Source: Desulfobacteraceae bacterium (GTDB lineage: Bacteria; Desulfobacterota; DSM-4660; Desulfatiglandales; Desulfatiglandaceae). From it: 6,860 nucleotides of DNA. Below the pieces are notes generated by a model that worked only from the letters and a program-made list of their open reading frames with translations, was not told the origin of the DNA and searched no databases. A program made the position numbers and the translations under genes. The stretch lies in contig JAUVRS010000139.1 in assembly GCA_030597505.1 (NCBI GenBank), forward strand, positions 1 through 6,860, written 5' to 3'. Shown here piece after piece: positions 1 to 6,051 of the stretch. Each line of letters opens with the position of its first letter. Positions within the stretch are counted from its first letter, which is position 1.

Positions 1-1
1 A

Positions 2-1333
2 ACCGCCCATAAACCTGGGAACGATGTGCTTCGAAATATCCTGTCCAATGGGTATCCCGGGAGGCTTTATCTCGTGAATCCCAAAGGGGGCGAGATTTTT
101 GGGATAAAGGTCAATAGCTCGATAGAGGAGCTTCCGGAAGGAATTGAACTTGCTATTGTCATCCTCCCTGCCAAGGCCAACCCCCAGGCCATCAGGCAAT
201 GCGCGGCGAATGGGATCCGCGCCATTGTACTTGCAGCAGGCGGTTTTTCAGAGGTTGATAAACAGGGGGCGGCCCTGGAAGAAGATCTTCACAGGGCTAT
301 CAAAGAAACCGGCGTTCGGGTCATTGGTCCCAACACCTCCGGTCACACCTCGACACCGCACCATTTTACTTCGAGCTTTTTTCCTCTGGGTAAGATTCCC
401 AGGGGCAACATTTCATACATTGCCCAGACGGGAAATTTTGCCACCCACACCATGCGCTACATTATCACAGGGGAAAACTTCGGTGTGGCCAGGGTGGTGG
501 GATTGGGCAACAAAGCCGATGTGGATGAGTGTGATATCCTTGAATATCTTGCAAAGGATCCAGAGACAAAAGGCATCTTTGTCTATCTTGAAAGCTTTAA
601 AAGGCCCAGGCGTTTTCTTGAGATAGCCCGTGAGGTCACACGAAAAAAACCAATCATTTTTTTAAAGGGAGGAAGCACGCCAGAGGGCGCTCGAGCAGCC
701 GTGGCCCACACCGCTGCCCTCGCATCGGATAACCGGGTTATACAGGGGGCCCTGAGACAGGCAGGTATCGTGAGTGTCAGCAAATATTCTCACCTCTTTT
801 TGGCTGCAAAGGCAATGTCCTTTATGCCGTTGCCCAAGGGAAACCGCGTAAGCTTTCTGGCACCCTCCGGGGCCATGCTTGTGGTCATGACCGATCTGTG
901 CCAAAACCATCTGGGTCTGGAAGTCCCCGCCATTGAAGAAAAGACCCGGCAGCGTTTGCAGGAGATCAGCCCGCCCTTTATCAGGATGCGCAACCCTGTG
1001 GACATCTGGGCTTCAGCGACCGTCCACGGGGTCGAATTCGGTTACGGGGAAGGTATGGAGGCAGTCCTCAAGGATCCCAATGTGGATGCCGTTGTGCCCA
1101 TTCTCCTGTTAACCACGGACACCGGTGTCCCCCCCCTTGACTTTATCGTGGAACTGGCTGAAAAATACCCTGAAAAACCCATATACGTGACATTTTCGGG
1201 GGATAAGGAACACATGGACGCGGCCAAGGCCTTTCTGGAACCCAGAAACGTACCCACATTTCCAATGATCGAGGAACCCTTCGAGGTCCTTTCAATCCTG
1301 TCCCGTTGCAGGGAGGTCATGAACCGGGTATAA
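2..1333 (+). CDS. NDP-forming acyl-CoA synthetase, alpha-type subunit (5' partial)
   Basis: The reading frame is open from base 2 and continues the family fold to the left of the first visible GTG (26), so the true start lies outside the window. By comparison with archaeal acetyl-CoA synthetase (ADP-forming) alpha subunits of about 460 residues, roughly 20 residues are missing. Domain order is a Rossmann CoA-binding domain (KPGND, then YLVNPKGGEI), a succinyl-CoA-ligase-like flavodoxin domain (GLGNKADVDECD) and a C-terminal CoA-ligase domain (MRNPVDIWA). The phosphohistidine motif is AAVAHTAAL, with its His codon at 707-709. Known family reaction: acyl-CoA + NDP + Pi to acid + NTP + CoA, reversible. 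The ATP-grasp (beta) part is not fused here and none is seen in the window, so it would have to be encoded elsewhere. The phosphate-loop motif, normally SQSGAL, reads AQTGNF (422-439), a divergence that may reflect an unusual acyl substrate or altered activity. It ends 41 bases before the next gene, in a probable operon. Substrate unknown. Confidence 0.9.
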   Translation, partial: TAHKPGNDVLRNILSNGYPGRLYLVNPKGGEIFGIKVNSSIEELPEGIELAIVILPAKANPQAIRQCAANGIRAIVLAAGGFSEVDKQGAALEEDLHRAIKETGVRVIGPNTSGHTSTPHHFTSSFFPLGKIPRGNISYIAQTGNFATHTMRYIITGENFGVARVVGLGNKADVDECDILEYLAKDPETKGIFVYLESFKRPRRFLEIAREVTRKKPIIFLKGGSTPEGARAAVAHTAALASDNRVIQGALRQAGIVSVSKYSHLFLAAKAMSFMPLPKGNRVSFLAPSGAMLVVMTDLCQNHLGLEVPAIEEKTRQRLQEISPPFIRMRNPVDIWASATVHGVEFGYGEGMEAVLKDPNVDAVVPILLLTTDTGVPPLDFIVELAEKYPEKPIYVTFSGDKEHMDAAKAFLEPRNVPTFPMIEEPFEVLSILSRCREVMNRV

Positions 1334-1360
1334 GAGACCAAAACATCATCTTTTTCTTCA

Positions 1361-1367
1361 AGAGGAG
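1361..1367 (+). promoter_or_regulatory. Ribosome binding site for the HisD/HpsN-like gene
   Basis: AGAGGAG lies 7 bases before the ATG at 1375. It selects this start over the in-frame ATG at 1306, which overlaps the upstream gene and would add 23 residues that do not resemble the family N-terminus. Confidence 0.8.
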
Positions 1368-1374
1368 ACAAACA

Positions 1375-2646
1375 ATGACAATCTATCTAAAGGAAGCAAC
1401 GGAAAGACCCGAACAAGACATTCAGGCCGTCTCCGACACTGTCCGTGAAGTCTTGGACAAAGTCCGGCGCGAAGGAGAGGCTGCAGTGCGCTACTATTCA
1501 AAAAAATTCGACAACTGGGATCCCCCGAGCTTTAGAATTTCTCAGGATGAGATCGACAAGGCCACCCAAAGCCTTTCTGCTTTACAGCGGGAAGATATCG
1601 ATTTCTGCCAGACGCAAATCCGGAACTTTGCCGAAAAGCAACGGGAGGTCATTGTCGGCTTTGAGACGGAAACCCTGCCGGGGATTCATTTGGGGCAAAA
1701 GATAATACCGGTCCAGGCGAGTGGTTCCTACACCCCGGGGGGTCGATACCCCATGCTTGCTTCCGCCCATATGACCATTGTAACCCCGAAAGTTGCGGGG
1801 GTAAACCGTGTGACCGCCGCCACCCCCCCCACAAAAGGAGAGGGGGTCCATCCCGCCACCCTTTACTCGATGGCTGCCGCAGGTGCCGATGAGATTTTTT
1901 GCATGGGAGGCGTGCAGGCGCTGGCCGCAATGGCCTATGGTATGGAGGGGTTGGATCCGGTGGACATGATTGTAGGGGCCGGCAATGTCTATGTGGCTGA
2001 GGCCAAACGCCAGCTGTTTGGCAGAGTGGGGATAGACCTTCTGGCAGGCCCCACGGAGATTCTCATCTTGATTGATGAGACAGCTGATCCTTACATTGTT
2101 GCCGCGGACATCCTGGGACAGGCTGAGCATGACCCCAACTCCCGCCAGGCCCTGGTTTCTCTGTCCAGGGATGTTGCGGAGAAAAGCATGACCGAAGTGG
2201 AGAAACAGTTAAAAACTCTCCCCACCCGCGAGGTAGCCGAGGTCTCATGGAGAAACAACGGCGAAGTCATCCTGGTAGACTCGCCCGAAGAGGCTGTTGA
2301 AGTCTGTGACGTCTGGGCACCGGAGCATCTGGAGGTCCAGACAGAAAATTGGCGATATTATCTCGACAATCTCAGCAACTATGGATCACTCTTCCTTGGT
2401 GAAGAAACAACCGTGGCTTATGGGGACAAATCCATTGGAACAAATCATGTCCTGCCGACAATGAAAGCAGCAAGGTATACCGGAGGGCTGTATGTCGGTA
2501 AGTTCCTAAAGGTTGTCACCTATCAATATGCCACCCGGGAGGCCTCGGCCAAGATAGCCGCCATCTGCGAACGGGCCTGCAATTATGAAAACATGCTTGC
2601 CCACGGGATCAGTTGCAAAGTTCGTGTGGAAAAACATGGAAAATAG
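1375..2646 (+). CDS. Histidinol dehydrogenase family protein, HpsN-like
   Basis: This 423-residue protein is a zinc- and NAD-dependent dehydrogenase of the HisD superfamily, which oxidises a primary alcohol through an aldehyde to a carboxylate. All key residues align at a constant offset with E. coli HisD: zinc ligands Q249, H252 (GQAEHDPNS), D351 and H410; catalytic pair E317-H318 (APEHLEV); and substrate-side H358 (GTNHVLPT) and E405. The segment around 355-395 (GSLFLGEETTVAYGDK, then AARYTGG) resembles, from memory, HpsN-type (R)-sulfopropanediol 3-dehydrogenases more than biosynthetic HisD. No other histidine gene is visible and the neighbours are acyl-CoA and aldehyde enzymes, so a catabolic role is inferred. 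Seven bases separate its stop from a possible small ORF. The substrate is uncertain: a sulfonated diol, another alcohol, or histidinol itself if this is the genome's only copy. Confidence 0.9.
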   Translation: MTIYLKEATERPEQDIQAVSDTVREVLDKVRREGEAAVRYYSKKFDNWDPPSFRISQDEIDKATQSLSALQREDIDFCQTQIRNFAEKQREVIVGFETETLPGIHLGQKIIPVQASGSYTPGGRYPMLASAHMTIVTPKVAGVNRVTAATPPTKGEGVHPATLYSMAAAGADEIFCMGGVQALAAMAYGMEGLDPVDMIVGAGNVYVAEAKRQLFGRVGIDLLAGPTEILILIDETADPYIVAADILGQAEHDPNSRQALVSLSRDVAEKSMTEVEKQLKTLPTREVAEVSWRNNGEVILVDSPEEAVEVCDVWAPEHLEVQTENWRYYLDNLSNYGSLFLGEETTVAYGDKSIGTNHVLPTMKAARYTGGLYVGKFLKVVTYQYATREASAKIAAICERACNYENMLAHGISCKVRVEKHGK

Positions 2647-2653
2647 AACTGTT

Positions 2654-2740
2654 ATGACGGGACTTCGGTGCTATGTGGATGAGCCGTTGACTGAGGAAGA
2701 GAAATTACAGAAAGGACCGGGAAGTAAATTTGATTATTAA
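2654..2740 (+). CDS. Possible 28-residue small protein, unknown
   Basis: An ATG begins 7 bases after the HisD-like stop and opens a 28-codon frame that ends at TAA 2738-2740, overlapping the start of the MoaD-like gene by 11 bases. The peptide starts MTGLRCYVDEPL, continues with an acidic then basic stretch (TEEEKLQKG) and ends SKFDY. It has no signal peptide or membrane segment and I recognise no family. GGAAAA at 2638-2643 could be a weak ribosome site. It may be a real small protein, a translational coupler for the MoaD-like gene, or chance. Confidence 0.3.
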   Translation: MTGLRCYVDEPLTEEEKLQKGPGSKFDY

Positions 2741-3011
2741 CATCACTGCCGCAGGCGCCCTGACCTGGAGCCTTCCCAGTGGAAAAGACAATGTCGAAGG
2801 GAAGAGCTTTAGGGTTAAAGATGTGCTGAATGCCCTGGTTACAAAATATGGTCTATCCATGGCCGAGGAGTTGCTCGAACAAGGAAAACTGAAGAAGGGC
2901 TTGAGCCTTTTGGTTAATGGCCGCAACGTACTATCCCTTCCTGACAACTTTCAAACTTCGTTAAAAGACGGAGATGAGCTTATAATCGCCACCATACTGG
3001 CAGGGGGATAG
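2730..3011 (+). CDS. MoaD/ThiS-family sulfur carrier protein
   Basis: This 93-residue beta-grasp ubiquitin-like protein ends in ILAGG. The terminal Gly-Gly is the site that MoaD and ThiS carriers use for adenylation and thiocarboxylation. Other family signs are the middle FRVKDVLNALV helix region, LLVNGRNV and the DGDELII strand just before the tail. No ATG is available: a stop codon in this frame lies at 2688-2690, and the best start is TTG 2730 with GGGA 7 bases upstream. Its position directly upstream of an AOR gene suggests a carrier for dithiolene sulfur in the tungsto- or molybdopterin cofactor, rather than for thiamine. This is inference, because MoaD and ThiS are hard to tell apart by eye. 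It overlaps the possible small ORF before it and may be translated by coupling. Confidence 0.85.
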   Translation: MIINITAAGALTWSLPSGKDNVEGKSFRVKDVLNALVTKYGLSMAEELLEQGKLKKGLSLLVNGRNVLSLPDNFQTSLKDGDELIIATILAGG

Positions 3012-3102
3012 GTTGGGTCAAATGCAGAGGCATGGGGCTCAAAACGGCTGGCTAAAGAGCCGTCAGGTATTCCATTTTTGTAAACAAAAGAACTCAATGA
3101 TT

Positions 3103-3159
3103 TACCGGCTAAAGCCGGTAGGTTGTTTCGAGCGTAAACGCTCATTAAGACTTAAAGTC
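3103..3159. repeat. REP-like cluster of three palindromes with TAAA centres
   Basis: Three perfect inverted repeats lie within 57 bases: taccggctaaagccggta (3103-3120), gagcgtaaacgctc (3130-3143) and gacttaaagtc (3149-3159). Their stems differ in sequence but all share the same central TAAA. No T-run follows, so they are not typical terminators. Hairpin groups of this kind are known at the ends of IS200/IS605-type elements and in REP sequences tied to RAYT transposases. That assignment is inference. Confidence 0.6.
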
Positions 3160-3161
3160 AG

Positions 3162-3297
3162 TTACTGTTTGTGCACCGCGTCGATAACGTCCTTTTTCAT
3201 GGTTCGCCCTTCGAACAACTCTTGGAAGGCATTATAATTCCAATATTCAGCCAAGGGAAATATTTGCTTAAGACTTTTCCGCCTAAAGGCGAAGTGA
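3162..3297 (-). pseudogene. Possible 3' remnant of an unrecognised, perhaps transposase-like gene
   Basis: Read on the - strand, the frame that ends at TAA (3164-3162) is open back to 3384. Its last 45 or so codons give protein-like sequence, including FPLAEYWNYN and FQELFEGRTMKKDVI. No plausible full-length start is present and the only in-frame ATG would leave about a dozen residues, so it would be a truncated tail. The three palindromes follow its stop directly (3159 down to 3103), the arrangement expected of a transposase gene with a hairpin-bearing right end. I cannot name the family, and the open frame could be chance. Confidence 0.25.
3280..3291. repeat. Lone palindrome with TAAA centre
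   Basis: cgcctaaaggcg is a perfect inverted repeat with the same central TAAA as the three palindromes 120 bases upstream. The 9-mer TTAAGACTT occurs next to both groups, at 3145-3153 and 3268-3276. It may mark the other end of the same decayed element. Confidence 0.45.
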
Positions 3298-3314
3298 ATT
3301 GTTAATTGCGAGAG

Positions 3315-3334
3315 AGATTTTCTGGACCAAATCT
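3315..3334. promoter_or_regulatory. Short dyad upstream of the AOR gene, possible operator
   Basis: AGATTT and AAATCT form 6-base arms around an 8-base spacer, ending about 50 bases before the AOR start. Size and position would suit a regulator site, but arms this short arise often by chance. Confidence 0.15.
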
Positions 3335-3374
3335 GTAAGGATTTAATGACATACTGTGTAAAAAAAACGCCGGC

Positions 3375-3379
3375 GAGGA
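3375..3379 (+). promoter_or_regulatory. Ribosome binding site for the AOR gene
   Basis: GAGGA lies 6 bases before the GTG at 3386 and supports that start. The resulting N-terminus (GYKGALLHIDLT) matches the usual beginning of AOR proteins. Confidence 0.7.
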
Positions 3380-3385
3380 TTTACT

Positions 3386-5227
3386 GTGCTTAGTGGATAC
3401 AAAGGGGCACTCTTACATATTGATCTCACCAAGAAAACGTCAAAGTGTGTGCCTATACCAGAAATAATTTTGAGGAAATACATCGGCGGACGGGGTCTTG
3501 GGGCAAAACTTTACTGGGATCTCATCCCTCCTGAAGCAGACCCCTTGGGGCCGGAAAACGTCTTTATGGTCCTGTCCGGTCCTTTGAGCGGCACCATGGC
3601 CCCCTGTGGATGCAAACACCTCATCGTTACAAAATCACCCGCCTCCGGGGGGTGGTTGGAGAGCTATTCGAGCGGTCTGATCTCTTCGGAAATGAAATTT
3701 TCAGGATACGATGGCCTGGTTATCACGGGCAAGGCCGAGAAACCTGTCTATGTGACAATTAAAGACGACGCCGTAGGGTTCCACGACGCAAGGCATCTTT
3801 GGGGCAAGGGTGCTTTTGAAGTAGAGAGTTATCTCAAGACGAATTTCCATCCGGACTGCGGCGTCATCACCATTGGACCGGCAGGGGAAAACCTGCTCAA
3901 ATGTGGTTGCGTTGGCAGTGAGTATTTTCGAAAAGCCGGTCGCGGTGGCACCGGGGCGGTTATGGGCTCCAAGAATCTAAAGAGTTTGGCGGTGAAAGGC
4001 AGTGGCGGCATCGCCTGTGCCGACATAATCAAGATTCACAGTCTTATCAAAGACAACTACAGGGACTTTAAAGAGAGCCCGGTGGGGAAAGCCCGGCACC
4101 GGTACGGCACCCCTCTCACACTAAATATTACGCACCCTGCAGGAATGCTTCCCACCCGCAATTTCTCTGCGGGGCAATATGAGGAGGCCATAGGGAAGAT
4201 TGACAAGGACGGTGTTGCCGACATCACGATTCGACAGCGTGCCTGTTATGGATGTTTCCTATCCTGCAGCCGGATGACCCAGGTTTCGGAGGGGATCTTT
4301 GAGGGTCTAAAAATAGAAGGACCCGAATACGAAACCCTTGCCATGTTGGGCTCCAACCTGGCAATAGATTATCTGCCGGCAATCATAAAGGCCAACTATC
4401 TTTGCGATGACCTGGGTATGGATACAATTTCCGCCGGAGTAATAATCGGTTTTGCAATGGAGTGTTATGAACGGGGGATCCTGACAAAAGAGGATACGGG
4501 TGGGTTGGAACTTTCATTTGGGAATTATGAGGCCGCCCTTGAGCTCTTGAAACTCATGGCACACAGAGAGGGCTTTGGGGCGTTTTGCGCCAAAGGCGTA
4601 AAGGAGATGGCCCGATCATTTGGCCAAGGGACCGGGGATTTCGCCATGCACTCCAAGGGACTGGAGTTCCCAGGCTATGATCCGCGGGCCGCCTGGGGGT
4701 CTGCCATTACCTATTCGGTTACACCCAGAGGCGCTTGCCACCGGAGGGCTTGGCCCCCGGCAAAAGAAGTGCTTGGGGATGTAAATCCTTTTACGACCGA
4801 GGGCAAAGCGGAAATGGTCATAGGGTTGATGAATGAGAACAGCATCATGCATTCACTCGTTGTTTGTGACATGCCCGGAAAATTCATACCACTGAGTGTC
4901 GATGACTGGGCCGCGTATCTAAATGCAGTGACGGGACTGGATTACTCCGATCAAGATCTTTTTGACCGCGCCGAGATGACAGAAACGCTTATAAGACGTA
5001 TCAATATTAGAGAGGGGCTGACTTCTAAAGATGACACCCTACCGGTGCGTGTATTTGAAGAAAGCCACCCAGGCGGTCCATCCAAGGGAAAGGTCATTGG
5101 AAAGGATAATTTTCTTAAAATGAGGGCGGAGTATTATCTTTTGCGTGGGTGGGACACTAAAGGCGTCCCCACAGATGAGACGATAGGCAAATTCAAATTT
5201 GATGAGGATCAGGCCGTCACGATTTAG
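3386..5227 (+). CDS. Aldehyde:ferredoxin oxidoreductase family protein (tungsten)
   Basis: The product is 613 residues, close to Pyrococcus furiosus AOR (605). AOR enzymes hold tungsten in a bis-pterin cofactor plus one [4Fe-4S] cluster and oxidise aldehydes to acids with ferredoxin, or run the reverse. The N-terminal domain carries GRGGTGAVMGSKNLK (185-199), a cofactor-binding hallmark. Cluster cysteines are C287, C290, C294 (CYGCFLSC) and C494, nearly the same numbers as in P. furiosus. The first pterin motif DxxGL(C/D) is D341-DLGMD (341-346). The second, normally DxxGLC ending at the fourth Cys, reads HSLVVC (489-494), so its Asp is replaced by His. GPEYE (312-316) and RGACH (H452) lie near the expected active-site Glu and His. 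The MoaD-like gene upstream and the ferredoxin-like gene downstream fit cofactor supply and electron transfer. Substrate unknown; a divergent AOR subfamily is possible. Confidence 0.93.
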   Translation: MLSGYKGALLHIDLTKKTSKCVPIPEIILRKYIGGRGLGAKLYWDLIPPEADPLGPENVFMVLSGPLSGTMAPCGCKHLIVTKSPASGGWLESYSSGLISSEMKFSGYDGLVITGKAEKPVYVTIKDDAVGFHDARHLWGKGAFEVESYLKTNFHPDCGVITIGPAGENLLKCGCVGSEYFRKAGRGGTGAVMGSKNLKSLAVKGSGGIACADIIKIHSLIKDNYRDFKESPVGKARHRYGTPLTLNITHPAGMLPTRNFSAGQYEEAIGKIDKDGVADITIRQRACYGCFLSCSRMTQVSEGIFEGLKIEGPEYETLAMLGSNLAIDYLPAIIKANYLCDDLGMDTISAGVIIGFAMECYERGILTKEDTGGLELSFGNYEAALELLKLMAHREGFGAFCAKGVKEMARSFGQGTGDFAMHSKGLEFPGYDPRAAWGSAITYSVTPRGACHRRAWPPAKEVLGDVNPFTTEGKAEMVIGLMNENSIMHSLVVCDMPGKFIPLSVDDWAAYLNAVTGLDYSDQDLFDRAEMTETLIRRINIREGLTSKDDTLPVRVFEESHPGGPSKGKVIGKDNFLKMRAEYYLLRGWDTKGVPTDETIGKFKFDEDQAVTI

Positions 5228-5252
5228 GAGGTAGGCGATGGGATCAACATAG
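5226..5252 (+). other. Strong Shine-Dalgarno with a 4-codon ORF after the AOR gene
   Basis: AGGAGGT (5226-5232) overlaps the AOR stop and stands 5 bases before atgggatcaacatag (5238-5252), which encodes only four residues before an amber stop. The same frame then stays open for 28 more codons to TGA 5337-5339. Possible explanations are a leader mini-ORF, a gene start cut off by mutation, or amber readthrough. No function can be assigned. Confidence 0.35.
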
Positions 5253-5317
5253 GGGTCCTGGATTGTGACTTCTCTGCGTTCAATCGCTAATGTTGGTCCG
5301 GTGGATGAAGAGGTCTT

Positions 5318-5881
5318 ATGGGCAATAGGGTTCTGGTGATTAAGGAAGAAAATTGCACGGGATGTCGGCTATGTGAACTGGCCTGTTCCAGCTCCAAAGA
5401 GGGCATATTTATCCCAGAGCGGTCTCGGGTTAAGGTCATAGGTGATGCATTGGAGGGGTGGTCACAGCCGACGGTCTGTCTTCAATGCGAAGATCCAATG
5501 TGTATGGCAGTCTGTCCGGCAGAGGCCATTTTTAAAACTGCCACCGAGGACGGTGACCCATTTGTTCAAGTGGATAAGGATAAATGTATTGGGTGTCGAC
5601 GTTGCTCAACCGCCTGTCCGTTTGGAGCCATAATATTTTTCCCAAAATCAATGGCTGTAAAATGTGACCTGTGCTATGGCGCACCCAAATGCGTGGAGTT
5701 TTGTTTTTATGATTGCCTGCATTTCTTGGAACTGTCTAATAAAGCATCTGAAAAACGCAACAAAAAGATCAGTGCCCTGACAAAAAAGGCGTGCAAGGAG
5801 ATAAGTGACCGAGAACTTTTCAGACGGCGGGCCATATTTTCACCTGTTGCTTCAAAAACATCGCGTCAAGGTCACCATTAG
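5318..5881 (+). CDS. Polyferredoxin-like protein with four [4Fe-4S] motifs, likely AOR partner
   Basis: This 187-residue iron-sulfur protein resembles the HycB/HydN/DmsB type of electron-transfer subunit. Four cysteine motifs are visible: C13/16/19/23, C54/57/62/66, C90/93/96/100 and C116/119/125/129, enough for four [4Fe-4S] clusters. No signal peptide or membrane segment is seen, so it is probably cytoplasmic. It starts 90 bases after the AOR gene, on ATG 5318 with AAGAGG just upstream; an in-frame stop at 5306-5308 excludes a longer form. Such proteins commonly accompany AOR genes in anaerobes, and it probably moves electrons between AOR and a further acceptor. Oddities: the last motif reads CFYDCLHF where a CP-type turn is usual, adding a 17th Cys (C133), and residues 137-187 form a Lys/Arg-rich tail with no known domain. 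Confidence 0.9.
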   Translation: MGNRVLVIKEENCTGCRLCELACSSSKEGIFIPERSRVKVIGDALEGWSQPTVCLQCEDPMCMAVCPAEAIFKTATEDGDPFVQVDKDKCIGCRRCSTACPFGAIIFFPKSMAVKCDLCYGAPKCVEFCFYDCLHFLELSNKASEKRNKKISALTKKACKEISDRELFRRRAIFSPVASKTSRQGHH

Positions 5882-6039
5882 GATTTGGCTTCATCCATTC
5901 CAACCTTACCGGGAGCGTCGCCTCGAACCCCAAAACTTGCGATTTTCCCCTCATTCGAACAAAAGAAAGGGCGGGGGTAAATTTATCAAAGGGGCAAAAA
6001 AATCAAGCTTTGCCAATGAAAAAACGTTAAGATTAGGAC

Positions 6040-6044
6040 AGGAG
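6040..6044 (+). promoter_or_regulatory. Ribosome binding site for the amidohydrolase gene
   Basis: AGGAG stands 7 bases before the ATG at 6052 and fixes the start. The 170 bases between the ferredoxin-like gene and this point contain no recognisable gene. Confidence 0.8.
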
Positions 6045-6051
6045 AAAAATC

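Larger units (their letters stand above)
3012..3385. other. Intergenic region with palindromes and possible gene remnant
   Basis: This 374-base stretch separates the MoaD-like gene from the AOR gene. It holds a loose hairpin (3045-3062), a cluster of three palindromes (3103-3159), a lone palindrome (3280-3291), a - strand reading frame with protein-like character that ends at 3162, and a dyad (3315-3334) before the AOR start. The + strand ORF at 3013-3237 runs through the palindromes, resembles nothing and is not called. A promoter for the AOR gene could lie here, but no convincing -35/-10 or -24/-12 pair was found. Confidence 0.6.

Noticed and set aside
1306..1374. Upstream ATG extending the HisD-like protein by 23 residues
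   Set aside because: It overlaps the preceding gene, and a good ribosome site supports the ATG at 1375.
1582..2130. Long - strand ORF inside the HisD-like gene
   Set aside because: It is antisense to a well-supported gene and its Gly/His-rich sequence mirrors that gene's codon use.
3045..3062. Hairpin after the MoaD-like gene as a terminator
   Set aside because: The stem is only five pairs with an 8-base loop and no T-run follows directly.
3013..3237. 74-codon + strand ORF after the MoaD-like gene
   Set aside because: It reads straight through three palindromes, resembles no family and has no clear ribosome site.
3233..3238. TATAAT as a -10 box for the AOR gene
   Set aside because: No acceptable -35 box lies 16-18 bases upstream, and it falls inside the suspected remnant.
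3103..3291. CRISPR array
   Set aside because: The palindromes have different sequences, no repeated unit of 23-40 bases and no regular spacers.
5993..6014. ggcaaa/tttgcc hairpin before the amidohydrolase gene as a terminator
   Set aside because: It is AT-rich and six pairs long, with a 10-base loop and no T-run.
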